Shown: positions 1 to 10,606 of the stretch, one piece after another
Layout of the letters: each line of letters starts with the position of its first letter
How positions within the stretch are numbered: position 1 is the first letter of the stretch
From: Colletotrichum lupini
Taxonomy: Eukaryota > Ascomycota > Sordariomycetes > Glomerellales > Glomerellaceae
Assembly: GCF_023278565.1 (NCBI RefSeq)
Contig: NC_064673.1
Location: 1 to 64,000 of the forward strand
DNA length: 64,000 nucleotides
Direction: 5' to 3'
Translations under genes and position numbers: made by a program
Notes under the pieces: model-generated
What the model saw: the letters and a program-made list of their open reading frames with translations, nothing else
Told to the model about the DNA's origin: nothing
The model's database searches: none

Positions 1-125
1 CCTAACCCTAACCCTAACCCTAACCCTAACCCTAACCCTAACCCTAACCCTAACCCTAACCCTAACCCTAACCCTAACCCTAACCCTAACCCTAACCCTA
101 ACCCTAACCCTAACCCTAACCCTAA
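1..125. repeat. Telomere repeat array (CCCTAA)n
   Basis: About 21 uninterrupted copies of CCCTAA run from the first base to 125. This is the C-rich strand of the TTAGGG repeat used by most filamentous fungi, so the window begins at a left chromosome end. The array stops at the shared bases TAA, which also occur in the retroelement sequence that follows, with no subtelomeric spacer between them. Confidence 0.98.
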
Positions 126-2282
126 GGGCCGTTGTATATTTAGAAATAGGTTTAGCGCGGTATTCTCGCCTTAATATTAAAACTAGATCTTAGCCTCGAG
201 TAAAGCGTCTCGTAATCTTTAAGTACTTAATATAGGGTTATTTTTACCTCTAATATATACTAAACTATAGTATAAAAATATCCGACTTTCTATTTATTTA
301 TCCCCTTATTTAGCTAGGTTTTCGCTAGCTTATTAATTCGATTAATAAGCTCTTTGAGGATCTTTACTCGCAATTTACCCTCTATTATCCTAGCTATAAA
401 TATAAGAAAAATCGCTCATAGCTTAAATAGGAGCTTTAGGTTCTTATTATAGGTCTCGAAGCGGCTTCGGATTGCGTTAATTATACTAAAAAAGTCGTTT
501 TAATCGAAATTACGTACCGCTTCGTAATAGTAATTAGAGGCTTTACTTACGAGTATAATATTAATTACTAAATAGTATTAGTATTCCTTAATCCGACTTT
601 TTTATAATAATTATAAAACATCGTTAGGGTTTTTTATAAGACATTATACTTCCCTCTAAAATATAATTTCTTTTTTAAGAAGATCTTTTTAAAGTTTATA
701 AATTGCTTTATATTTATTATTAGATTTTTAGTATTTATATATAATCCTTGCGTCGCTACGTATTATTGATAACTTTGGGTCGTTTACCTCTTTTTTTATT
801 AGCTAATTGGCGCCAAATTTTGCGTTAGTAGTAGTAACGAGTTATAAATTAAAATAAGTAGAATTATTAATTATCGTACTTTTAATACTATATTTTACCT
901 TAGTATATCCTTTTATAACGATAGATTTTTATTAGTAATTATAAGGAGGAAATCTAAGTCGTTTACCCTTTTTCTAAATTTATTAAAGCGATTATATGCT
1001 CTATTAACCTATACTTAGTTTTATAATACGAATTCCTCCTTTATAATTATCGCTATTAGTATTTTATATAGCTCTTATAATTATAATTACGTTAGTAATA
1101 CCCCTCGCTTATAAAAGAATTTATTAACCACTTTTACGATTCCTAGGCTTATACTTATGAACTATTCGTTTAGTTAATAACTAAGGTCGTTTATAATCTC
1201 GTAAAATAGGGGTTATCCCTATAGCCCCTTTTTCTTATAAACCTCAGTTAAATAAATTAATACCGCGTTAATTTACTTACCGTTAGGCTAATCTATAATT
1301 TTATATATTTACGTCCCCTAATAGTCCGGGTTAATATTTACCTACTTATAAAAAATTAAGATTCTATTTAGGATCGGGTTTCGTCCTCTTCTTCTTTACC
1401 CTAACTCGCTAAGGGTCGTACTTTAGCTTATACTTAAATTAATAATTATTAGCGTATTTAATCTTAATAAGGATATATCTAATCCGCGCGCTAGTTATAA
1501 TAAATCCGTGCTTTTACTACTTAACGAATTTATTAAGGTCTAGGAGATTCTTATTTCCTCTTACCGTCTTATTACTACTCTCGTTTTTATTATTTTTAGT
1601 AATTATTATTACCTTTTTAAATCGCTAGCTATCGTACCTACTAGGATCCTCCTTTTTATTTAGTATAAAAGGGTAGGTTTTAGTAGTTCCTTTTAATAAT
1701 AGTAATAATAGACGTTTATATTACTACAAGAAGACATAGTAATTAGTCTCGGGATCTTTATTAGTTAATTTCTAATCGCGGGCCGGCTATAAAAAAGTCG
1801 TTTAATAAAAAAGCTACTCGGGGCAACGGTAAAAGGCTAGTTACTTAAATAGTTCCGTTAATTAACATAGTTTAATATAATAAACATCGACCTCTTATAA
1901 ATAATAAAGGGCTATAATTACTTAATTCCGTATAGTATTTAAGAATTACCTCTTTTTTTATTTATTTTTATAAGGTTAATTAGTATAAATCTCTTATCCT
2001 ATATAGTATTAAGAGGTCGTCTCTTTTATATAACGAGATACCTTACTAATCTATAATAATAAAATTTAATTACTAATTAATATTAGTATCCTTATTATAG
2101 GGTAGTTAGTTCGAACCGTAGTTAACAAAGAGATTAATTAAACTATATAAATATTTACGTAGGTATAAAAATGAGGTTCTAACCGTAGGTAGGGCTGGCT
2201 ATAATAATTATAAATAGGGCCCCTAATTGGCCCCTGCGTAGTCGGCCGTACGCCGCGGTTAAATTGGACTTCCAATCCGACA
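126..2282 (-). mobile_element. Truncated, RIP-mutated Ty1/Copia element (family A) capped by the telomere
   Basis: This stretch aligns by eye, in the same orientation, to 28,015-31,094 of the full-length element further in. It holds the 5' LTR at its right edge (2,081-2,282) and the upstream gag-side part of the element, cut off at 126 where telomere repeats begin. Relative to the full-length copy it lacks 921 bp at position 1,762-1,767, where a 6-bp TAGTTA repeat marks the junction. CpA and TpG dinucleotides are nearly absent and stop codons fill every frame, as expected after RIP. No gene product can be made from it. Confidence 0.9.
2081..2282 (-). repeat. Family A LTR (5' LTR of the truncated element)
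   Basis: The 202-bp LTR starts TATTAGTATCC (TG changed to TA by RIP) and ends AATCCGACA. It matches in length and sequence the LTRs at 23,741, 30,893, 38,835 and 46,049. Its outer edge at 2,282 is the insertion point inside the regulator gene on the right. The partner target-site copy is lost with the telomere-side part of the element. Confidence 0.93.
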
Positions 2283-3938
2283 CTACATTTCTCCGTCTGG
2301 CTTGCTCATCAATGTCGTAATCATCGTCGTCCACCTCCCAAGCCTCATCCAGCATGCGTGCAATGTTATCTGCGTTCGCGGTTTTGCCGTAGGGTTGACA
2401 AATACCGCAAGCTCGGCGCAGCGACTCCATCCAGGAGGGCCGATGTCGCAAGATGGCAACTTCTAGCCGTGCCGCGACATATGGATATAGGAGCGAGTTA
2501 GATGTGAGCAAGTGGCTATACTCGGGTCGGTTCCGCGTGTCGCAGAGGGCATCAATGGCTGCCACAAGGCGACCGACGATGACCTCCGTGGATAGAGCTA
2601 GCGATGAAAGACATGGGTCTTTCCTCAGTCGCCGGCCAGTGAGGATCCCCGCAAAGCGATAAGCTTCCCATAGATGGATTTGAGGTATTTCTCCAACCTC
2701 TCCTGGCCATGAAATGAAGGCACTTTCTGAAGCTTCAGTCTGAATAGACGAGAAGATATCTAGAAGTGACCTAGGCAAACTAGTAACTCCTTCAATCCCA
2801 TCATCCTGCTCCGTATTGTTGGATCTCTTGCCCTGTCTCAATCTCTGCCACAGGCATAGTGTCGTGGTGGAACGGCCACGTACGAACGTCGGTATGTCCC
2901 TCACTGCCATGAGTTCAAGGGGAAAGTGGGTCTCAGGATTGTCTAGGACTGCAGACGCGTGCAAACTCCCTCCTAGGCCATAGACGGTCATCATTAGTTC
3001 CAAATGAACCGACCACGGTGTGCCTTGGAAAAGCTGTGTTGGTTGAAGGGAATTGTTAGAATATGAACGACAATCAAATACAGGTCCTTCAGGGGTGCTC
3101 ACATTAAGCGTGCAAATGAACAGCCCGGCGTACATCACTCCAACGTTGATGCTGCCGTCGTGATTCTCAAGCTGTTTACGGAATAAATGTAGCCCGCGAA
3201 CGTAGTACTCCTCGAACAGTGATGAAGGATTGTCTGGGCTTGACACATAGAGATGGGTGGCTATGAGAATAGAGCAAAGGGCTTCCGAATCACTCGCAAG
3301 GCGGCGAAGGCTTGTTCGGAACCAGTCATCTCGATGAGTTGAATATAGAAGAAAGATGGTGCTTTGATCAACTGACAAGTTTTGTTAGCCCAGAATTCTT
3401 TCAGCCCATGGAAAATATTCGTCCGCGGCCTTGAGTTGACAATTATTTGGATCGAAGACGTACATCTTTCGTAAAGATCTCGATCCTGCTCTGTCCAGCC
3501 CGCCCATGAAAATCCCTCTAGTGAGGACATGGGGGATTGCAGGGACGTCTGGAAGGCCTCGTTCAATGTACTGGGCATCTCAGGACCTGGAGAGCGAACC
3601 ACTGGAATCGGCTTTGAGGGGACATTTGTGTTTCCTATGAAATTTCGTTCTGGTGGGATTGCCAATTCGAATGACGAAACTATTCCACTAGATGGCTTTC
3701 TGGACGTGCGCCTCCACGGCCTTGTCGTCTCTGTAGGCTCGATATGGAGCGTCTCTGACGGTTCCAGCGCTCCTGTATACCGGCGCCGTGAAGCGATGCC
3801 GGCATCCCAACGCAATACGACATTGTAGCCTGCACATTTGATACCCTGACCGAGACATTGCAGACACTCGGGTTTGGTCTCGTCGCACTTGCAATGGCGC
3901 CGTTTGCAAGTCAGGCACCCGCTACGGGATCGTGACAT
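2179..3938 (-). CDS. Zn2Cys6 transcription factor, 3' end replaced by LTR sequence
   Basis: Exons are 3,938-3,464 and 3,371-2,179, joined across a 92-bp intron (GTACGT donor, GCTAAC branch, CAG acceptor); 555 codons. The N-terminus carries a Gal4-type zinc cluster with Cys at residues 8, 11, 18, 25, 28 and 35, the DNA-binding domain of this fungal family. The rest resembles the usual helical middle homology region of such regulators. The native 3' end is missing: the Copia LTR edge lies at 2,282 and the last 34 residues before the first stop are read from LTR sequence. The gene is therefore truncated and chimeric, and its activity is doubtful. A TGACGTCA site sits about 100 bp upstream of the start. 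It is the first gene from the telomere, and its target genes are unknown. Confidence 0.85.
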
Positions 3939-5446
3939 GTTTGCAGAGAGCTTGCTCTCAGGTTATCGATGTTGGGGTGGCTTTGCTGAAAGAAGGAGTC
4001 TTCGATGGGGAGGTGTCCAAAGGAGTTGAATCAGTCGCTTGACGTCACAAGTCGGCTCGTGTACTGCGGTAAACCATGGGACTGCTTAGTAAGACGTCTT
4101 GTGGATGGCCGGTGATAGTGCGGCTTTCGTTGAGTTCCGGGTTCAACTCCCCATGTGCAAAAGAAAGCAAGAGTTTTCAGTACGTGGGTGAAGCCGGGAC
4201 GCTTTATGAGTCAAAAAGTCAACCTCGAGTTGACCGTTGTGTACAGAGCCTGCAATTCTCGACAAGTTGTGAATTTGAAGCGAAATAAGCTGCCGCAAAT
4301 AGTTGGGTACGAAGAAAGTCTGTAGACAGGTTTGAATACTGCCGTCTCAACCCTTCCGCAAGCTGATTCCGAGCACCTCGCATAGTGCAAGACAAATGTC
4401 GTCTCATTCGTTCTGGAGCATCGTTTAGATGAATTCATCACGCAAATGTGATTCCTCGTGTGACTGCTCCACTATATTGGTGTCCAGCTCTCAGCTTTTT
4501 TATGATTTCCTATGAAACGTCAACGATAACTGGCCGAATGTGTTGATAAGGTAGAAGAACTATCATCCGCATCATCCTCAAAACTCGCCACATGACCTAG
4601 TCATTGATTTGGAATGCAAACATGTCACATGTTGCTGTTCGCTTTCTCCCTCCCCTCCGTGGTTGCTGTGCCGGCTGAGTTGATCGAGCATTAGTCGGGA
4701 TGCACCATGAGCACTCGAGCGGATGTCCATCATCCCTAGAATATTGAACGGCGTATTCTGTCAGCTTGGAAGTCCATCGTGCTCCAAAAGGTCAATCACC
4801 AATGGCAGCAGCATTAAGATTACCAATTACTCCGGGCAGTGAGCGGTTTAACGCGTTTGTGAGTTCTGCCCAATTGTTCGCCATGGATTGAGCGTACATA
4901 AAGATGCCAAAGATACTAGGAACTGTGTTGTCACTCGGACGGTGAATTTTGATCAATACAGGAACATTCAAGACCATTATGTCGTGAGATGAAGAATTGA
5001 TAGAATGTAGGGGATTGGCCAACGATGAAGGGAGTAGGATGATCTCCTGGGCGGCGATGAGAGATCGCTGATATAAACTGAGCAAAGAGGTCTCATAATA
5101 TATCTGCATTTCTTCCATGCTCGTCCACTCAGTACACTGAAGCCACTTGGGCTGACCAACACACTTTTGATACGTCGTGCAACAGATAGGAACCCTGGGC
5201 CTCATTCAACCTTTTCAGACAAATCCCAAGCTTGTTTACGCAATTATTACAAATCATCGCTCAAAGTTAGAATTTCAGCGGGCCTTGACTTCAAGTCAAC
5301 AAGGAAGCTATTAAGGATTCGGCGCTTATGTACGTTCTCTCCACCTTTTATCTGTAAGACAGGCGTGGTGAATGGGCTAAGTTCCTCTGTCAGGCGGCGA
5401 GCCCAAAGCCCTTTTCGAGCTCATCCTCTTGATCTAATGCTAACAT
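3939..5446. other. Intergenic region with one doubtful ORF
   Basis: This 1.5-kb region has normal base composition and no RIP signature. It contains the upstream region of the regulator. A 137-codon ATG-started ORF lies on the minus strand at 4,792-5,205. Its translation matches no family I know and has no clear domain, so I do not call it a gene. It could be a relic of a decayed coding sequence. Confidence 0.6.
4040..4051. promoter_or_regulatory. CRE-like palindrome TGACGTCA with CAAG flank
   Basis: The 12-mer TGACGTCACAAG lies about 100 bp upstream of the regulator start at 3,938. The same 12-mer occurs at 7,731-7,742. TGACGTCA is the known site for CREB/ATF-type bZIP factors. That it works as a binding site here is inference. 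Confidence 0.4.
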
Positions 5447-7223
5447 CTACGTAGACACAACGCCATACCTAACCAAACCCATCGTCGCCCCGAGTAAGAC
5501 CGCCAACGGCGCTGCCAACTTATAATACCGTCCCCCGACATACGCAGTAGCGGTGACAACAACCCACCAAGGGTCATCACCTAAGCTCCTCCCTGACTGG
5601 AAGCCCTCGTCAAGGTACCCGACCTGCCAGATCCGGTAGACTGCAGTGTAGATCAGCCCGACAGCTGAGGCGTTCACGCCCCGCACCATGGCCTTCACCC
5701 AGGGCCTGCTCCGCAATGCCCCCCAAACGCCCATGGTGCCGTGAACAAGGACTAGTCCTGGGGTGAAGATGCCAGCAAAGGCGATGGCGGCGCCTATGCT
5801 CGCAGGATGTCCCGCGTTGGCGGCAGTCAGGCCGCCCAGAAAAACAGCAAAGTTGAAGTTGGGGCCAGGGAAGGACTGCGCAATAGCAAGACCGATAAGA
5901 AAATCCCTCGGAGATACCCAGCCCTCGGCCACAATGTACTCCCGAAGTAACGGAATGACTACAGGGCCGCCGCCAAAGATAATGGTTCCCGCAAGGTAGA
6001 GATTAGAGAACAGACTATAAAGGACTGGAGGATCTGGGATCATTCCTCGAATGGCCATCACAGTGATGAAAGTGGCGAAGAAGGTTGCTATGATAGCAGC
6101 GCCGGTTTTCCAGGAAAATTGCAGTTGGAATTCCCTTGGAATAATCCGTGGCTCGGACCCAGCTAGAGAGCGGCGTGCATCGGCTTCCATAGGCGGCGCA
6201 ATCGGACCCTGTTCGGCGCGCGAGGTACTGGCGACCTGATGCTCGGATGGTGAAGGCCGGAGAATGGCAGGTGAGATTGCCGTGTGGCCAGCGTTTCTGT
6301 CTTGCGGCGTGGACGTTCGCCTACTTGATGGGAGGTGAATCTCACCGCCAACATCCACACTCTGGAGGGTTGGGGTAGATGATCCACCTTGTCTCTTGCC
6401 GAGTAACGCTCGCATCATCTCTCTGGCCCGCACCACCGGCTTTTGAATCAAGCGGTAGTCGTGTACGATAGCCGAACAGCCCGCAGCACACATGAGTACT
6501 GGAAAGAACCATATCGCGTTATACATTATGCCCGCTGCGGCAGAGAGAAACACGAGTGTCCTTGTAAGCTTGTCATTGATGCTTTTGTCCGAGAGCTCCA
6601 CGGCTGCATGGGCGATGATGCCGACAGTGGCGGCGTTGAGGCCGGAAAGAAGTGCATAGACTGCGCGCGGGAGACTCGACCCGATATAAGAAACGCCCAA
6701 AGAGAGGCCGTACATTCCTAGGGCACCGGGTAAGCTGGGATGCGATCATTAGACGGGTTTGCGATGGTGACGATTATTAAGGAGTCCCGAGAGCACATAC
6801 CTCCAGATCATGAAGGCTAGGATGGCGCCGAGAAGGCCGTCTTGGATGAGATTGATGCAATAAAGCATCTTGGTGCTAGCCGGCCCAGAAAGAGCTTGGG
6901 AGATGCTGAACAGCTCTCGATACTAGGGTTCGCATAATATTAGCAAGTGAAAGCGATGGTTCGCGAATGGTGGCAATTAAAAGTCGTACCATTTGATCAT
7001 CGATCCATTGCAGACGTCTCACGAATCGATCATGGAACTAATCCAGCCCATATGTAAGCAGCTGGCCTTAATGACATGGAGATAGCGAGGTCCTGTGTAC
7101 TATTTTGAAATGCACTGGTGGCCCTCCAAACGCCGTCAATCCCAGATGCCAATTAACCTTGAAGGTGCCGGCCATACGCGCTGCCTTCTCTCGTAGGCTT
7201 TGCTCCCAAGCTGGAGCACGCAT
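5447..7223 (-). CDS. CHR-family (ChrA-like) chromate ion transporter
   Basis: Four exons, 7,223-7,101, 7,037-6,990, 6,922-6,801 and 6,734-5,447, give 526 residues. The introns are 63, 67 and 66 bp with good GT-AG ends, and all phases agree. The protein has the duplicated CHR architecture. The N-half shows LTAFGGPPVHF then QALSGPASTKM; the C-half shows FGGGPVVIPLL then QSFPGPNFNF. A polar linker of about 110 residues separates the halves, and many hydrophobic membrane spans are visible. The family moves chromate (in bacteria outward, by proton or sulfate-linked exchange); fungal members affect chromate uptake or resistance, and direction cannot be told from sequence. In the N-half motif SGPAS replaces the usual PGPGS. 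The start at 7,223 is the first ATG in frame before the conserved block. The gene is divergent from the hydrolase gene. Confidence 0.88.
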
Positions 7224-7875
7224 TTCTTGAGCAGCGACCAGGACAAAGTGAGTAAAAGTTTGCGTCGGGCGCGATCCAACGCCTTCGCGAAGCACACAGT
7301 TGAGTCGGCCAGGTGATGCCCAAAAGAAAAGGCCTCAATTAGGACGAGATACGTTACGATAGGGAGAGTTGTGTCTTCACAATCTCGCCTTTACGCACAT
7401 CGTCTTCACCAGCATTCGGTGGCCCAATCTGTCAAAATTTTGGCGCAGCGCACGTCATATCCCGTGACATCTTAGCGCATGCCAAGATAAAGTCTTATGT
7501 TCACTTTCCACAGAATAGAGTATCAAGAATCTGAGATGGGCGCCAGGGAACGTGCATTCTGTCATCTTTCTGTAAGTAGGACTACCTCTAGGGAAGTCCG
7601 AATGTAAGGGAACACGACACAGTGACGCTCATAAAGAAGACCTCGTCTGTTCACCTCTTGCGCGATGTGATTGGTTGTGAATGCACTCCACAGACGAACG
7701 GGTCTGTGGACGATAGCTCGGGGACGGGCATGACGTCACAAGCAGGCGATTTCAAGTTCTCCCACGATGTATTATAAATGGGAGTAAGTCGTTTCTACTA
7801 TCCTATACACTTCACAGAGCAGTATTTATCTACATGACTTAGGCAGGTATACCGAGACTGTGAGAATAACAAATC
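7224..7875. promoter_or_regulatory. Divergent promoter region of transporter and hydrolase genes
   Basis: A 652-bp spacer separates two genes that point away from each other, so both promoters must lie here or overlap. On the hydrolase side the order is CRE-like TGACGTCACAAG at 7,731-7,742, TATAAA at 7,773-7,778, then the ATG at 7,876. That is a plausible core promoter. I see no clear TATA box on the transporter side. Confidence 0.45.
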
Positions 7876-9500
7876 ATGAATATCGACATCCCAAAGCTGG
7901 TCAAGGCCGCTGTGCCGGATTCCGAAGGACGAAATGCGCGCATCGTCTCGGACAATTGGAATCGCCCCGTCCACAGAGATCCTAACTTCCTGTCCAAGGA
8001 CTTTCCAAGAGGTCGACCGAAGCTGTATATCAGTGCGGAAAGTGAAGAGTTTGACCAACTCACGCTAGACGAGTGGCGCGATGAGGACTTCGATGTGGAG
8101 TACCTCCCGATGGGGGGCAACGCGAAAGAGTACCGCAACAAACTCCGATCGTTGAGCAAAACCAATATGGGCCCTTGTGAGACATTCGGAATCGTGGGTT
8201 AGTAAAGTGCCATTACAAAATCAAAGAGAAGATACAAAAGCTCACTCAACCATTCGAAAGCATACGGAGATGCCGCAGCTGCCTGTCTTGAACACTATCA
8301 TGTCATGGACAACAATCCAGAGTTCAAGCTGGGTCTTCTCATTGCCTACTACCCAACGGCGATCCCCGATCCCAAGGGCCACTTTCCTAGCAGCATTTCC
8401 GCTCTTGTTCATCTCGCCGCGGGGGAGGAGATTGGTGTCACAAAACAGAGCCAGATGGTGGGGATTCAAGGGAAGCGACGCACGACCCGAAAAAGGGTGG
8501 AAAACGGCATGGGAATCGGAGGAATGCTGCAGCTGGCGTATCCGAGTTACACCTACGATGCGGAGCCTGGTTTTGCAGAGCACGATTTGGACGAGTACCA
8601 TCCAGTCTCGGCTGAATTGGCATGGAGCCGAAGCCTTGGTGCGGCGAAGAAGGCGTTCAATAATCATGCCGACTTGGAGCTCGTGTTGGAGCAAAATGTG
8701 CAGGGTAAGCATTTCGCTTACTTTCTGGGCCAATTGCTCTCAACTGCGTGGACAGATGAGCTTGCGATGTCCCCAATGATCTCGGCGAAGCGGATCATGG
8801 CCCAAGACTCGAAGCTGACCTATTTGCAGGCAAGTTCTTCACTCGCAACCTAAACCAAACCCTTTCATCGTATACAACACACAAGACCCCTCATGTCACT
8901 CACATTCCGACATTGACCGGCGGAGTCGGAGCGCAAGAGCTGGAAGCCTTTTACAAGCAATTCTTCAACAACCCCCCGTCAATGAAACTTACGCTTATTT
9001 CCCGCACTATCGGGACTGATCGTGTCGTTGATGAGGTTCACGTCCGTTTCAAACACACGGAAGAGATGCCATGGATTCTGCCAGGCGTCCCAGCAACGAA
9101 CAAACGGGTCGAGGTGCTTGTTGTTAGCATCGTTGGGCTGAGAGGAGGCAAACTCTACCACGAGCATGTGTATTGGGATCAAGCGAGCGTGTTGGTGCAA
9201 GTTGGCTTGCTAGACCCGAATCTTGTGCCAGAAGCAGGGCGCAAGATTGGCGTTGAGAGACTCCCCGTTGTCGGTAGAGAAGCAGCAAGAAGAGTTCTGA
9301 GAGGGTGGGATGACAATGAAGGGGAGGCCGACAATGAGCTTGTGCCGGGCTGGCATGAAGAAGCGGTCGGAGATGAAAAGACAGCCAAAGGCAAGCAAAA
9401 CAGTGGAGGGACGACCAAGGACCAGAAAGGGGGTCAGAAGGAGGGACATCCAGCCGCGAAGCCGTTAACGGAAAGGCCGAAGCCTACAAGTACAACATAG
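7876..9500 (+). CDS. Dienelactone hydrolase-like domain fused to SnoaL/NTF2-like domain
   Basis: Exons 7,876-8,197, 8,261-8,704 and 8,830-9,500 give 478 residues. The second intron (125 bp, donor GTAAGC, branch GCTGAC, acceptor TTGCAG) can also be read through, but only splicing joins the frames. Roughly residues 1-240 resemble the dienelactone hydrolase (carboxymethylenebutenolidase) fold, including the closing segment HPVSAELAWSRSL. Residues of about 260-410 resemble a SnoaL/NTF2-like domain (motif KLYHEHVYWDQ). The final 60 residues are a polar, probably disordered tail. The usual nucleophile motif GxCxGG is not visible, and the place of the catalytic His reads EPGF rather than HGF, so the first domain may be non-catalytic. 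The real substrate is unknown. It is cytosolic by lack of a signal peptide. Confidence 0.75.
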
Positions 9501-10606
9501 AACTGGCCTTGCTTGTGTTACACGGAACCTATTTCACGCGGGATGAGGAATTGTATCGATGTTCAAAATCTCATTACATTCTCCTTTGCACGTAGGTAGG
9601 CTTCAACCTACACCAATTGAGCCATTATGTTGTATTTACCGTTCGCGGGTGATCTATACATCGGCAGCTCGATGATGCCAACACCAATCGATGGCATTAC
9701 AGCAGAAAATAACCAGGTCGCGTTCGGACAAGTTTAAACAGGGCGTTATCGAGCGCTCAGCAACCTAACAAAACCTTAGATAAGAGATCATAATCCATCT
9801 CCGGGCAGGGCACGGATGCTTTGCTTACATCATCATTGTAATGCTTATCTCTCTCTCTCCGATACGGAGGATGCAGTCCAGAGTACGTAATCCTTGATAC
9901 ATCCAATGTTAATGTCGGCGTGTCGGGCTGCCTGCCCCGCATCTCCACCCACCACATCCCCCAATGGGCGTAACCAAGCAGCCACGCATCCAAGTCACAC
10001 GGGCCCGGCACACGCTCGCTGGGAAGATCCCTCCTCCTTGGCTCCCTGCCCGAACCCATGGCCGGACAAGTCTGGATTCCTACAAAGTTCTCCCCGCTCC
10101 CGTCCGCTGAACCAACTGCAACCTTTCTTTCGATTCATTCACGGGATATACTTACGTCAGAAGACACCTTCGCCGTCACTCATACACTTTGCTGCCGTCA
10201 ACAGTAAGGCCCCATCAAACCCGTGTCTTACTTTCTCCTTGTGTTGGCCTTCCCATCACAGGCGTCTGCTTGCTTCTCAACTTTTGACATCCTCCTTCTC
10301 TACCTCATCTATTCGTCAAAAACCCGCCTTACCTGCCGCATGGATCGTTCAAGTCGGAATCAATTTGGTGGCAACACATATTGTTGCCTATACTGCCAAA
10401 GAGTGCCCAGTAGCTCAAGTATGCCGGATGTGAGTCGCCTTCCAAGTTCCGTGTCTCTCTATAGTCCTAGATTGAATGCCGCTAAACTGGGCATGCTGCA
10501 GAGACTCCTACTTCGTCAACGCCCACCGAGAAAAATCCAATTTACAAGTCCATCGCTTGAATCTATTTGAGCCTCGCATCCACAACCCTCGAAACTCCCG
10601 GAGAAC
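9501..10606. other. Intergenic region, probable long 5' leader of the next gene
   Basis: No convincing coding sequence is present. The stretch before 10,607 is pyrimidine-rich, as is common in fungal leaders. A GTGAGT at about 10,430 followed by a CAG near 10,500 could be a leader intron, and a short upstream ORF begins at about 10,340. Confidence 0.5.

Noticed and set aside
1..125. CRISPR-like or satellite array
   Set aside because: Unit is the plain telomere hexamer with no spacers.
126..2080. AT-rich region as a centromere or origin
   Set aside because: It aligns to a Copia element, and its base composition is explained by RIP.
4792..5205. Minus-strand ORF of 137 codons
   Set aside because: It starts with ATG but shows no domain, family resemblance or convincing exon neighbours. 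Described only inside the intergenic entry.
8705..8829. Read-through of the second hydrolase intron as coding
   Set aside because: The frame is open but leads to a stop at 8,853. Splicing joins the conserved downstream frame exactly, with a good branch point and acceptor.
9894..10433. Plus-strand ORF of 179 codons
   Set aside because: No ATG start; Pro/Ser-rich composition typical of a pyrimidine-rich fungal leader.
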